Shown piece by piece: positions 25,079 to 33,879 of a DNA stretch of 64,000 nt (positions within the stretch are counted from its first letter, which is position 1; each line of letters begins with the position of its first letter). A model generated the notes under the pieces. It made no database searches and was not told where the DNA came from. It saw only the letters and a program-made list of their open reading frames with translations. The translations under genes and the position numbers were made by a program. The stretch is from Bacillus proteolyticus (lineage in GTDB: Bacteria; Bacillota; Bacilli; Bacillales; Bacillaceae_G): NCBI RefSeq assembly GCF_001884065.1, contig NZ_MACH01000087.1, forward strand, positions 23,880 to 87,879. The letters run 5' to 3'.

Positions 25079-26140
25079 CTTCACATACACATAGGCTTCA
25101 TTCGCTGTTACATAGTATGTTTTACCTTTACTATTGTGTACTTTATATTGTGGCGTACCATTAACACTTACTTTCGCATCAATTGTGAATCCTAATCCTG
25201 CATCTACAGAGCCAGCCACATCCTTATCCTGCCAAGATGGAGCATCATAGAAACGTAGATTGTTAACTTTTGAAACCACACGCTTCCCTACAATTGAAGA
25301 ATCCACTGTACTTTTCTTACTAAACTTCACATAAGATGGATCATTCTTAATCCACTGATTTCCACCAAGATTTAACCAACCATCCTTTTCCGCCCACACA
25401 ATATAAGATTCTGGTTTGTTTAGTTGACGAATCTTAGAATAACTTTTACCAGGTCCTTTACGTACATTCACATTGTATCCTTCAATATAAGCGATACCAT
25501 CTGTTACAGCTGTTGGAACTTCTGTTGGTTTAGATGGCTTGTCAGGTACAGAAACATCTACATTAGCATTATTGTATGCGCGTTGCACATCTGCTCTAAA
25601 TCCAGCTTCTGAAACGCCATGAGACTTTAAGTAGTCAAGTGGATCTTCATGATCTGTTCCACCAAGGTATTTTGTTACATCATAGTGAGTCCATAATCCT
25701 TTTTCCACAGATAAACCACGATTACGTAGAATTTTAGCAAGTAACTTCACGTATTTATCATAGCTGTGTTTAAATTTATCGTAATCTGCGGTTTCGCAAA
25801 GTTCAACGTGTACAAAGCGTTTATTAGCAAAAGGACCTCCACCATAAGCAATGTACTTTGTATCCGCGATTTGGATTGTTTCATTCCAGTCAACCGCATA
25901 GTGAACAAATGCGGTTCTCCATGTACGAGACTCATATTTTTGAATATTGATAGCTGGCGCTTCTGGAGTTGCTGTAGAATGTGCTACAACGCCCTCATAA
26001 GCACCTACACCATTACGATATGGTTGTTTAGGTAAATCAGGAATAATAAGTGTTCTATCAGCAAAAGCACTTGTAGCAAAAGAACTAGCAAGTACTAGAA
26101 TCATAAGAAACGAGGTAATATGTTTCATTGTCTTTTTCAT
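25076..26140 (-). CDS. Endolysin, N-acetylmuramoyl-L-alanine amidase with signal peptide
   Basis: A 354-residue peptidoglycan amidase. Residues 1-27 are a classical Sec signal peptide (FLMILVLASSFATSAFA, cut before DRT). An Amidase_2 domain follows (GVVAHSTATPEA with the first zinc histidine, FVHYAVDW, FVHVELCE, GLWTHYDVTKYLGG). An SH3-type domain (about 215-275, YNVNVRKGPGKSYSKI) and a C-terminal wall-binding domain (VNNLRFYDAP to VTANEAYVYVK) complete it. The start overlaps the holin stop. The signal peptide implies export independent of the holin, with activation on loss of membrane potential. Confidence 0.9.
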   Translation of the reverse strand: MKKTMKHITSFLMILVLASSFATSAFADRTLIIPDLPKQPYRNGVGAYEGVVAHSTATPEAPAINIQKYESRTWRTAFVHYAVDWNETIQIADTKYIAYGGGPFANKRFVHVELCETADYDKFKHSYDKYVKLLAKILRNRGLSVEKGLWTHYDVTKYLGGTDHEDPLDYLKSHGVSEAGFRADVQRAYNNANVDVSVPDKPSKPTEVPTAVTDGIAYIEGYNVNVRKGPGKSYSKIRQLNKPESYIVWAEKDGWLNLGGNQWIKNDPSYVKFSKKSTVDSSIVGKRVVSKVNNLRFYDAPSWQDKDVAGSVDAGLGFTIDAKVSVNGTPQYKVHNSKGKTYYVTANEAYVYVK

Positions 26141-26376
26141 TTAGCATCAACATCCTTTTTCATAATTTTTGTGTGGTCAAATAATCCACTTGCTGACAGT
26201 CCAATGATGATTCCTTGAAATACATTTGTTTTGATATCTCCGTCCAAAAATAAAACGCCTAGCACAATGCCAAGCGTTAAATTCAATAACGGAACATATT
26301 TTGTTTGTAATCCAATTGTTTTTGCAATCTGTGAAAGACCAACGACAATTCCAATCATTACAGTAATTTCAAACAT
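26137..26376 (-). CDS. Phage holin
   Basis: 79 residues with two or three hydrophobic segments (FEITVMIGIVVGLSQIA, YVPLLNLTLGIVLGVLFL, IIIGLSASGLF) and a charged C-terminus (KIMKKDVDAK). It lies between xhlA and the endolysin gene with overlapping start and stop codons. It should form membrane lesions that time lysis. Confidence 0.85.
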   Translation of the reverse strand: MFEITVMIGIVVGLSQIAKTIGLQTKYVPLLNLTLGIVLGVLFLDGDIKTNVFQGIIIGLSASGLFDHTKIMKKDVDAK

Positions 26377-26612
26377 TACATACTACCTCCTTTCATTAAG
26401 AAAGTGAGCACTGCGCCTATAATCCCACCTACAATAAGTCGTAAGATCCAGGTAGTATTGGCGCTAATTTTATCTAACTGTTTGTTGATATTGATAATAT
26501 CTTTTTCGTTACCTGTAGTTCGCATCTCTAAACTTTTAATTTCTAAACGAATGTCCTTGATATCTTGCTTTATCTCTTGGACATCACTTCTTACATCTTG
26601 TAATCCTTCCAC
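26376..26612 (-). CDS. xhlA: XhlA-type hemolysin/lysis protein
   Basis: About 78 residues: a coiled coil (DVQEIKQDIKDIRLEIKSLE) and a C-terminal membrane helix (ILRLIVGGIIGAVLTFL), typical of XhlA, which cooperates with the holin in host lysis. GTG at 26612 is preferred (GGGGTGG upstream, EGLQDVRSD following). The ATG at 26648 lies inside a terminator hairpin. Confidence 0.85.
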   Translation of the reverse strand: MEGLQDVRSDVQEIKQDIKDIRLEIKSLEMRTTGNEKDIININKQLDKISANTTWILRLIVGGIIGAVLTFLMKGGSM

Positions 26613-26634
26613 TTTGACCACCCCATTCCAAAAT

Positions 26635-26665
26635 AAAAAGAGAGACATTTATTTGTCCCTCTTTT
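26635..26665 (-). terminator. Terminator before the lysis genes
   Basis: On the minus strand AAAAGAGGGACA / TGTCTCTCTTTT form a 12-bp stem with one G-U pair, then TTTT. It separates the protease gene from xhlA. Confidence 0.75.
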
Positions 26666-26733
26666 GTTATAAAATTCTTATTTTATTAAAAACGCTTATT
26701 AATTTGCCCCTAAATAGAGTCCTCCTATTCAAC

Positions 26734-27483
26734 TTATACTATACTGTTAACTAATTCTTGTATTGCTGAAGCCTTCCAGACTAAACCAAGATCAGATTCT
26801 TTGTTAATTCTACCGCTATAGATACCCAAAAATTTCGTCACTGGCCCCCCTACCATTGCAAAACCATTGGACGCATTAAAAGCTCCGCTTGGACGATAAG
26901 CTATCACAGCGGATCCTGATTGCCCTTGTCTACTTCTACAGTCTATTAGAAATAGTGGCAAGTCTCTATAATCAATCTCTGGCTCAGAGGCTACAAAGCC
27001 TGTTGCCCATATAGCAGCATTTTTCCCAACTTGGAGCCCAAAAGGAAACCCAATAACACTTATTGATTCTGCAACACCAACCGTCATACTTTCTCCTTCA
27101 TTTAGAGAATATGCATATATTTCTATACCTTCAACATCTGATAATTTTAAAGCTACGAAATCTACGGATGATCCTAAGGTAGGGTGCTCTATCCATAATG
27201 GATTTAGACACTCTTCATCAGAATAAAGTCTTTCATATTTAATGATATGTGAACCTAAAAAATCCTTTTTGTTGTGAAAAATTTCAATCTTATTAGGTAT
27301 TGCTAAATTTTCAGAAAGACACCTATTGTTATCGTTGTTCTTCCCAGTAACATTATGTCTGTTTGTTAATAAAACAGGCCCTGCCTGCGATTCTACTATA
27401 AAAGCTGTGCCAGAGGAAAGTTGTGTCTCATTAAAATACATCTTTATTAAAATAGATTTAACTGATTCTGTTGCGCGAATCAT
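26734..27483 (-). CDS. Trypsin-like serine protease (moron)
   Basis: A 249-residue cytoplasmic-type serine peptidase of the trypsin/HtrA fold with a complete triad: His43 in LLTNRHNVTG, Asp108 in SSVDFVALKL, Ser189 in RQGQSGSAVI. No signal peptide or PDZ domain is present. The ATG at 27483 has GGAGGGGTG upstream; the frame reaches further back without a site. It lies between tail and lysis genes, a usual site for accessory genes. Stand-alone trypsin domains are common effectors or processing enzymes in predicted bacterial conflict systems; here the target is unknown. Confidence 0.8.
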   Translation of the reverse strand: MIRATESVKSILIKMYFNETQLSSGTAFIVESQAGPVLLTNRHNVTGKNNDNNRCLSENLAIPNKIEIFHNKKDFLGSHIIKYERLYSDEECLNPLWIEHPTLGSSVDFVALKLSDVEGIEIYAYSLNEGESMTVGVAESISVIGFPFGLQVGKNAAIWATGFVASEPEIDYRDLPLFLIDCRSRQGQSGSAVIAYRPSGAFNASNGFAMVGGPVTKFLGIYSGRINKESDLGLVWKASAIQELVNSIV

Positions 27484-27558
27484 AAGCACCCCTCCATATG
27501 TAATTTCATAAATATAATAGCTCATTTTCCATATGAAGGTAAATACTTACTCCTTTAT

Positions 27559-27907
27559 TTACGTTCTAGAAGTTACTGTTCCCTTTCCTGAAGATGGCGA
27601 AGAAATACATACAGGGTCACCATCAATAGATGGCATGTCAACTTCGATTGGCTGTTTGATACTAACTCCTTCTGAAGGTATTTCAATATTATTGTTATGC
27701 TTAGGTATTTGAATTCCTAAATGATTCCCTTCCACATATATTGCTTGTTTTACGATACCTTTAATAATTTCATCCATCAGCTGGTTGTAGTCCTCCCCAA
27801 CAAGATATTTACCTTTATTTTTTTTGAATAACCTTATGAACCTCTTCGATTACCGGTTTAACTCATTCATGAATACCAATATTTATACTTAATGTCATTT
27901 CCTCCAC
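27559..27907 (-). pseudogene. Broken small phage protein gene
   Basis: GTG 27907 (AAAGGAG upstream) reads EEMTLSINIGIHE, hits TGA, continues VKPVIEEVHKVIQKK to a frameshift at an A-run near 27815-27825, and goes on as KGKYLVGEDYNQLMDEIIKG to a stop at 27559. The three pieces are contiguous in sense and look like one protein of about 120 residues. The last 72 codons remain open from an internal ATG at 27777. The family is unknown. Confidence 0.55.
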
Positions 27908-27931
27908 TGTTCTCTTCTCCTTTTAGACAAT

Positions 27932-27958
27932 AAAAAAAGAAGCACCATATATGCTCCT
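27932..27958 (-). terminator. Terminator of the HEPN gene
   Basis: AGGAGCA / TGCTTCT hairpin (one G-U pair) followed by TTTTTT on the minus strand. Confidence 0.65.
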
Positions 27959-28027
27959 CTTAATCTATAAAAATCTTTAAATGCCGTATTTTGTTTAAAA
28001 ACTTTCTCTTCTACATTCAAGTATGCA

Positions 28028-29011
28028 CTAAAACATAAAGGTTTCTTTATACCATTTTGTCATGGTGTTTTCATTATAATCTTTAATTTCTTCGTAATTA
28101 TTTATAATTTTAATAAGTAAGCTTCTTAAAACCCCGTCGATATCCTCCGACACTTCTTCTAATCGTTTCGCAACTTTTTCAGGAAATTTATCTCCATGAA
28201 CATACTTGCTACGTATATTATAAGCGTCTTTTAGTTTATCGTGAATTACGAGTTTCTCTTCTAAGCTACCTCCAATAACCTTAGGTACTCTCTCAGATAC
28301 CTGCATCGATAACGATTCTCTATTTGAGGATATTAAGGCTTCAATTGCACTAATATAAGATGCTATTTTTGCAGGTAAAAACGATTGGCTTCGTGCGCTT
28401 ATAGTCATTTTGAATGCTCTGCTAATTCGGTCATCATCAAAAACTGAGTTTCTTTTACTAAAGTTATTAATCGCACTTAATTCGGCACCTATACTAGGGT
28501 TTTCCTCATTATCGTGTTTACGATTGGATGTATACTTTATTACTGTTTTTTGCAGCTCTAAAGCTTGCTTTATTTCTTCAGCAGAAAATGTAGTATCTAT
28601 ATATTCTCCTTTTGAATTACTAAACAAAATTTTAGGAAAATCTCCTATAACATGCTTTGTTTCATAATCCCACCAAAAGAAATTATTTGTATTCACAGAG
28701 TTATCTTTTATCAGCCACAAGGTAGTAAGAAAAGTTTGAGTATGGAACTTTTGAAGTGCTATTAGAGTAAGAGCTTGTTTTTCTGATTCTGACTTGTCCT
28801 TGAATTCTAATCTATTCATAGAAAAGTGTAGATTTTTTGCTGATAATTGACTGTAAGCAATATTCCCAATACTGACAAGAAAATTAGGATCTTTTATTAG
28901 CTCATCAATTTCGGTACTATCATTAATAAAATTAATATCAGGCTCTTCTTGTAATTTAAAATTTCCTTCAAAACCAAAACCATGTATATCGCCTATTACG
29001 AATTGATTCAA
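28028..29011 (-). CDS. HEPN domain protein (ApeA-like HEPN)
   Basis: A 327-residue soluble protein. The N-terminal 190 residues are unrecognised (hydrophobic strands, YEYKH-like aromatic patch FFWWDYETKH). The C-terminal part (about 200-315) matches an Apea-type HEPN domain: YISAIEALISSNRESLSMQV, then ERVPKVIGG, then AYNIRSKYVHGDKF with the RX4H ribonuclease motif (R267, H272). HEPN proteins of this type are RNases or anticodon nucleases of abortive infection and toxin modules. It starts at TTG 29011 with GGAGGGG and has its own terminator; it lies between baseplate and lysis genes. Confidence 0.72.
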   Translation of the reverse strand: MNQFVIGDIHGFGFEGNFKLQEEPDINFINDSTEIDELIKDPNFLVSIGNIAYSQLSAKNLHFSMNRLEFKDKSESEKQALTLIALQKFHTQTFLTTLWLIKDNSVNTNNFFWWDYETKHVIGDFPKILFSNSKGEYIDTTFSAEEIKQALELQKTVIKYTSNRKHDNEENPSIGAELSAINNFSKRNSVFDDDRISRAFKMTISARSQSFLPAKIASYISAIEALISSNRESLSMQVSERVPKVIGGSLEEKLVIHDKLKDAYNIRSKYVHGDKFPEKVAKRLEEVSEDIDGVLRSLLIKIINNYEEIKDYNENTMTKWYKETFMF

Positions 29012-29091
29012 TATAATTCCCCTCCATACACTGTATCGTTATTTATTAGTATATAGTAGTGATAGGCTCATTTGAATGGATATATTTTAAA

Positions 29092-30969
29092 TTAACCTGT
29101 ATACGTATTTCTGATGACTCTAGTAAATAAATTTGCATGTTTTTTCTTTCCGCTGCTATCATTTGGATGAAGCCCATCAGATAAATCTCTACCTGGTCCA
29201 CCTTGCACTTCGAACTCTCGCACAATTCCACTTTCATACATGCAATCTACAATAATAAAATTATAGTAATTTGCCATTTTCTTAATCGCTGTTACCATCG
29301 GTTCAGCAACTTGCGGCGAGTAACTTGTTCTTTGAAGTGGAATCCCTACATAGAACATTGCATTTGGATAGTTCTGTCGTAATGTCCAGTAGCACCATCT
29401 AATTGCTTCATATAACTTAGTTTTATCTAAGTCTTCTAATTTCGTTTTACTCATAGCAGTATCAAAATCACCGACATCAGTGATTCCATCATTTGTTCCT
29501 GTTGCTACCACGATAATGTCCCCTGGTCTATTCTTGCTAATTGCATCTCTTATTTGATTGGTAATCCACTGCGTTTGTAATAAACCAGGTCTTTCTTTAT
29601 AACCTGCACCATCTTTTCCGTAATTCCATATTGCACCAATTTTAAGTGCTTCTTTTGTAAATGTAGGCCAATTCGTTTTCCATCCATCAACATGAGAAGA
29701 AAAGTCGTCAGCTATATTTGCTGTTTGACCAGTACTATCTGCGAAAATCAAAAGTGATTTACCCTCTGTTTTCGTATTCGTTTTTACAACGATTTCTTGG
29801 ATCATGTTTTCAAATTCAGCTTTTGTTACAACAATTTTTTGTGAGCCGAACGTTGCTGATGAATCAACCAAGACAGGCCCTTCGCATAACACACCGGTTG
29901 CAGTAGCGTTATAACTATGACGAACATATACAGCATTTGCGGGCGCTGTGTATGGATTAGTGAATCCAGCAGGAAGACCACTGATATACTTTTTATCAAC
30001 ATCAAAAAACGCACAACTTAAAGTACTAGAATTGTTATACATTCCTAATGGAATAATAGGTATATAGTCACTCACTTTATAACTCGCATTAGCAATAAGC
30101 CCTCCAGCTTGCGATATATAAGACCCAGCTGTATCTGTTGCCGGATTATGAAGATTTAAGTTTATAACATTTAAAAATTGCAACTTAGCAACATCAATAG
30201 TTTTATCCGCTATTCCTGTTGCTTGGTATGTTCCACCTGGCGTCCAAGCTGATCCATTCCAGTAATACCATTTCCCATCCGCTGTAACTAAATAAACCCC
30301 ACTGTCTCCAGTAGGTTTTGCGGTTTGCAATGCAGTTAAAGTTGCGTATACTCCTTTAGGTGCGCCACTTGCTACTGCTGATACTTTTGTATCAACATAT
30401 GCCTTATCTGTTTTAGTTCCTGATAAAATCCCAAATTGATTACCAAGCTCGTTTGATTTTGCTAATGCTTTTTCTGCTGTTATTTTCGATTCAATTAGGG
30501 GTGGTATCTCTACATCTTTTAATACTTCGGCAGCTTCAACCCATTTTTGCATAACACCAAATTCATTTGTAGATTCGATAACCCCGTCACTCATTTTTGA
30601 TTCAACTACTTCAAACGTAAAGGATCTCGTTTCTACTTTCTTGCCATTTGGAAAATAAATATGAACATTTGCTGTTACAAACCCTACCGAAGTAAGGCTC
30701 TGTGTAGTAAGTAAAGTTTGATATTTACCTTTCAAAGCGTTAATCGGCTGACAATCTTGATAAACAATTTTCTTATCAGATTTTTCAAAAGAAACACGAA
30801 CTGCAGTTGCGTCAGAAAAGTCTTCTTCATTCCCATTATGATTAACATTAATAAGTATTTTTGCACTGTTTAAATCATTTTGGGAGTAACGCATATTTTG
30901 CGGAACAATTGAATCCCTCATAGTATCTACAGTAACTTCGTAGGTCTTAAATATAGAATTAACCATCAT
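29092..30969 (-). CDS. BppU-family baseplate protein fused to an SGNH hydrolase
   Basis: A 625-residue host-contact protein. Residues 1-150 match the BppU N-terminal domain (baseplate upper protein). A middle section holds a carbohydrate-type beta region (GTYQATGIADKTIDVAKLQF, 247-266). Residues 403-620 are an SGNH/GDSL esterase: FADSTG (Ser412), GTND (491-494), and DGLHP (Asp598, His601). It probably deacylates or trims cell-wall polysaccharide during adsorption. It is the last gene of the tail module. Confidence 0.85.
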   Translation of the reverse strand: MMVNSIFKTYEVTVDTMRDSIVPQNMRYSQNDLNSAKILINVNHNGNEEDFSDATAVRVSFEKSDKKIVYQDCQPINALKGKYQTLLTTQSLTSVGFVTANVHIYFPNGKKVETRSFTFEVVESKMSDGVIESTNEFGVMQKWVEAAEVLKDVEIPPLIESKITAEKALAKSNELGNQFGILSGTKTDKAYVDTKVSAVASGAPKGVYATLTALQTAKPTGDSGVYLVTADGKWYYWNGSAWTPGGTYQATGIADKTIDVAKLQFLNVINLNLHNPATDTAGSYISQAGGLIANASYKVSDYIPIIPLGMYNNSSTLSCAFFDVDKKYISGLPAGFTNPYTAPANAVYVRHSYNATATGVLCEGPVLVDSSATFGSQKIVVTKAEFENMIQEIVVKTNTKTEGKSLLIFADSTGQTANIADDFSSHVDGWKTNWPTFTKEALKIGAIWNYGKDGAGYKERPGLLQTQWITNQIRDAISKNRPGDIIVVATGTNDGITDVGDFDTAMSKTKLEDLDKTKLYEAIRWCYWTLRQNYPNAMFYVGIPLQRTSYSPQVAEPMVTAIKKMANYYNFIIVDCMYESGIVREFEVQGGPGRDLSDGLHPNDSSGKKKHANLFTRVIRNTYTG

Positions 30970-31008
30970 ATCATTCCTTTCAAATAAAAAAAGACCCCTA
31001 CTATGGTC

Positions 31009-32130
31009 TTAGTTTCTAATAATGTTATTTATTTGTGCGAACTCACGCTGCAATAGCTTTTTAATATCCAAACGAGTTGTTCCAAAAGTCACTTTTAACT
31101 CCCGTTTATTGTTCTGATACACTTCTTCTACATCCGTAATCCTAGCATCCATTTGAACACCAATTTTATCATCTTCACATGTTACGATATCCCCAAGTGT
31201 CCAATCCTTTTCATATTCCATTCCAGGTTTTTCAGTGACGTAACAAGAAAATGAAACAATTTCACTAAAATCATTTTCTAATTTTTGTTTTCCTCGATCT
31301 TTAAGCATTTTTACAATTTCAGATTCAGGTTTCTCTTGCTTATCTTCGGTTTGATTACTTATGTCTCGAGCGTCGATAAACACTTCTTTACGAACAAGTC
31401 CAGTTGTTTCTTCTATATAAGTCTCAACAATTCGTCTATCTTCACCTTCACCCTGTCCACCAACATACGCTGTGTTTTTATAACTGGATGTATCTTTTTC
31501 AAATTCTCTTTTTAATACATTTTCTAAGCCTGTTGAAAAGATAACTGGCGGATAAGTTTGTTGATTCCTAGTCAGATTTTTTCCTGCTTGTACATCAAAT
31601 ACAAATTGCCTTGACTGTTCATCTAAATAAATATCCCACCCTAGTCCAGAAGCTAAAGAAATTTCCTTTAGTTGTTCCGCTAAATTTTTCAGACGGCTTT
31701 CAACTTGAAGATAATTACCACGTTTCTGATTTGCTTTTAAAACTAAATTTGGTATCAATCTTGCGGAATCAGCTGGATACACAGCATGTCTATCTACATA
31801 ATGTTTCATAACAGTTTCTGCTTCGGCATACCTCCTATCATGAGTTGTGTGAGAAGGGGGAATAATGATTCGATTTCTCAATATCCCTTTAAGTTGATAC
31901 CCTTTAACTGTTCTTTTATCATTCTCATCAATATGATAGTTAGTAATGATACCCACACGCTTTTCGTCAATTAAAACAAAGTTGTCATCAAATAAAGCTA
32001 TTGCATATTGAGCATCGTTAGGGATTTTGAACTCAAATGTCCCAACATCTTCCCACACTCTCTTAAAGCTCATTGATTCATAATCATTAATTTCTCCGAT
32101 TTTTTCTAATTCTGGTGTATATATAATCAT
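31009..32130 (-). CDS. Siphovirus ReqiPepy6 Gp37-like tail protein
   Basis: A 373-residue tail-tip protein of the Gp37/Tal-like type. The N-terminus (IYTPELEKIGEINDYESMSF, KRVWEDVGTFEFKIP) and the central RTVKGYQLKGILRNRIIIPP are characteristic of the baseplate hub. It links the Dit ring to host-binding parts. It lies 12 bp after the neighbouring tail gene in a tightly packed operon. Confidence 0.82.
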   Translation of the reverse strand: MIIYTPELEKIGEINDYESMSFKRVWEDVGTFEFKIPNDAQYAIALFDDNFVLIDEKRVGIITNYHIDENDKRTVKGYQLKGILRNRIIIPPSHTTHDRRYAEAETVMKHYVDRHAVYPADSARLIPNLVLKANQKRGNYLQVESRLKNLAEQLKEISLASGLGWDIYLDEQSRQFVFDVQAGKNLTRNQQTYPPVIFSTGLENVLKREFEKDTSSYKNTAYVGGQGEGEDRRIVETYIEETTGLVRKEVFIDARDISNQTEDKQEKPESEIVKMLKDRGKQKLENDFSEIVSFSCYVTEKPGMEYEKDWTLGDIVTCEDDKIGVQMDARITDVEEVYQNNKRELKVTFGTTRLDIKKLLQREFAQINNIIRN

Positions 32131-32141
32131 GTTTTACCTCC

Positions 32142-32984
32142 TTACAATCCTGATGGCCTGAAACTAAATTCTGGAATAATTACTGTACTCGTTTCTGAAA
32201 AAACACTTGTAAATCTTAGCGATCCGTCCGGATGTAAATATAAGAACTGTACTTTCCCGTCAGAACCCCATGCAAATACAGATTGAGCTTTAGGTGGTCC
32301 CACAGGGAATTTACAAATATCTTTATTTGCTCCATAAACCCCATTTCCGCAACTACCTTCTACGTGATAAATCCCGTACCCATCCACCCAATACCTAAGA
32401 GGGTTTCTGTAATCATCCTTCTTTAAATCAGACCAATAATTTAAATAATCCGGTAAAAACTTTCCAGTTAATTGTTTTTTTGCATATAAACCTGTTTGTC
32501 CTTGTAAATCACAAAAAGTACGCTCATCTGTGATTTGCGTACTTTCAATAAACGATTTTCCTTTTATAATTCGAACTTGGGCAATCGGTAATTCATATAT
32601 AATCCCACCATTGTTCATATTATCTTGCTGTAAAGTTGGTGGCACCGGGACATCTGCTATTGCACCTTTTTTTATCGTAAGATTAATCGCTCTAGTTGCA
32701 AGATTTAACTGTAATACAATACGATCTATACGGTCCAGCGTAGTATGTGCAGGTTCGTGAGTGAAAATCTTTACTCCATCTATAATGTACCCTCTACCAC
32801 ATATCACAGCACATCCTTTGTTTATAACTACCTTCATCCCATTAGACAATGGTCCCATACTCAACTCGTCCGAATAGCCTTTTACGACCCCAGTCCCAAA
32901 AAACATATCAAATAATTGAGCAAAATCATTAGAATTATATAATTTATCTTCACCATCAAAGAAAAAAGAACGCTCACCTGCCAT
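32142..32984 (-). CDS. Phage baseplate/structural protein
   Basis: 280 residues with the pattern of baseplate wedge or appendage proteins (SMGPLSNGMKVVINKGCAVI, then CGRGYIIDGVKIFTHEP; DRIDRIVLQLNLATRAINL). Position between Dit and Gp37-like genes supports a tail-tip role. The C-terminal 90 residues are a small beta-domain that could bind a receptor. Confidence 0.72.
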   Translation of the reverse strand: MAGERSFFFDGEDKLYNSNDFAQLFDMFFGTGVVKGYSDELSMGPLSNGMKVVINKGCAVICGRGYIIDGVKIFTHEPAHTTLDRIDRIVLQLNLATRAINLTIKKGAIADVPVPPTLQQDNMNNGGIIYELPIAQVRIIKGKSFIESTQITDERTFCDLQGQTGLYAKKQLTGKFLPDYLNYWSDLKKDDYRNPLRYWVDGYGIYHVEGSCGNGVYGANKDICKFPVGPPKAQSVFAWGSDGKVQFLYLHPDGSLRFTSVFSETSTVIIPEFSFRPSGL

Positions 32985-33006
32985 GCGTTCTCACCCCTTC
33001 CTTTTT

Positions 33007-33879
33007 TTATATTCCTATATATCTTTCTCTAAAACGTATTATAACAGTGGCACTTTCTCTGCCTGTATTTGCACTATAATCTAGTATATTCAAGCCAATT
33101 TGCAATCTAAATTCATTCAACCGTACTCCTGGAGCGATCCAGTTATATGCATTCCTTCGTGTCCCATCGATTCCTACCAGTTCAACTGTATTTTGTCGAT
33201 ATGCTGTATTTATTTCCAAACGCTCACCTGCAAGAATATCACGGTTAATTTTTACAGACTTCATTGTTGTAAGATTGGTAATTTGCGGATCTGTACAAGG
33301 ACCAAATATCTCTATTTTAACAGGCGTTTCAACATCACCATTATTGACTACATTTTGTTTTTCACCCTTGTACCCGAACTGTACTTTAGGACGAAATGAA
33401 AAAGGGAAGCTAAATATTGGCTCCCAAGATAATAACGGTACTTCGATATCTATTTCGTTCTTCCAATACGGGTCTGGTGTGGTAATGTGAAGTAACCCTT
33501 GCTGTAAAATCATAAATTGTTCATCTTCTGGACGGTACTTCGGTAATGATTCTATAACAATCGTATTTTGAAAAGTTCCGTGTGGTAAAGTGATAGTAAT
33601 AATAAATGGCCCCAGTTTAGGATTTAATATCCTATTTAAATGTCTACGATATCCATAAACATCTGCAAGACTTCCTCCCTCAATGTAAAACTCCATTGGA
33701 TATTGCATTTCTCTCATCGTAACAGCACCTGTTGTAACACCTTCTTGCATATACCCTTGTGTACGAACTGTATCCGCTTCACTTCCAGAAAGGTCGATTG
33801 AAACAAGTACATATGGTGGTAATGGTCCGAATTCTACTTTTTCACCTAAACGATTTTCAATCACTACACGTTTTCTCAC
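33007..33879 (-). CDS. Distal tail protein (Dit, Sipho_tail family)
   Basis: 290 residues. The N-terminal domain (RLGEKVEFGPLPPYVLVSID, LNPKLGPFIITITLPHG) and the C-terminal beta domain fit the Dit proteins that form the hub between tail tube and tip. It overlaps the tape measure gene by 4 bp and precedes the tail-tip genes, the standard siphovirus order. Confidence 0.85.
   Translation of the reverse strand: MRKRVVIENRLGEKVEFGPLPPYVLVSIDLSGSEADTVRTQGYMQEGVTTGAVTMREMQYPMEFYIEGGSLADVYGYRRHLNRILNPKLGPFIITITLPHGTFQNTIVIESLPKYRPEDEQFMILQQGLLHITTPDPYWKNEIDIEVPLLSWEPIFSFPFSFRPKVQFGYKGEKQNVVNNGDVETPVKIEIFGPCTDPQITNLTTMKSVKINRDILAGERLEINTAYRQNTVELVGIDGTRRNAYNWIAPGVRLNEFRLQIGLNILDYSANTGRESATVIIRFRERYIGI

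Noticed and set aside
26404-26754. 116-codon plus-strand frame over xhlA
   Set aside because: Antisense to an overlapping lysis cassette; poor start and composition.
27014-27525. Plus-strand frames over the protease gene
   Set aside because: Shadow frames; the minus strand encodes an intact catalytic triad.
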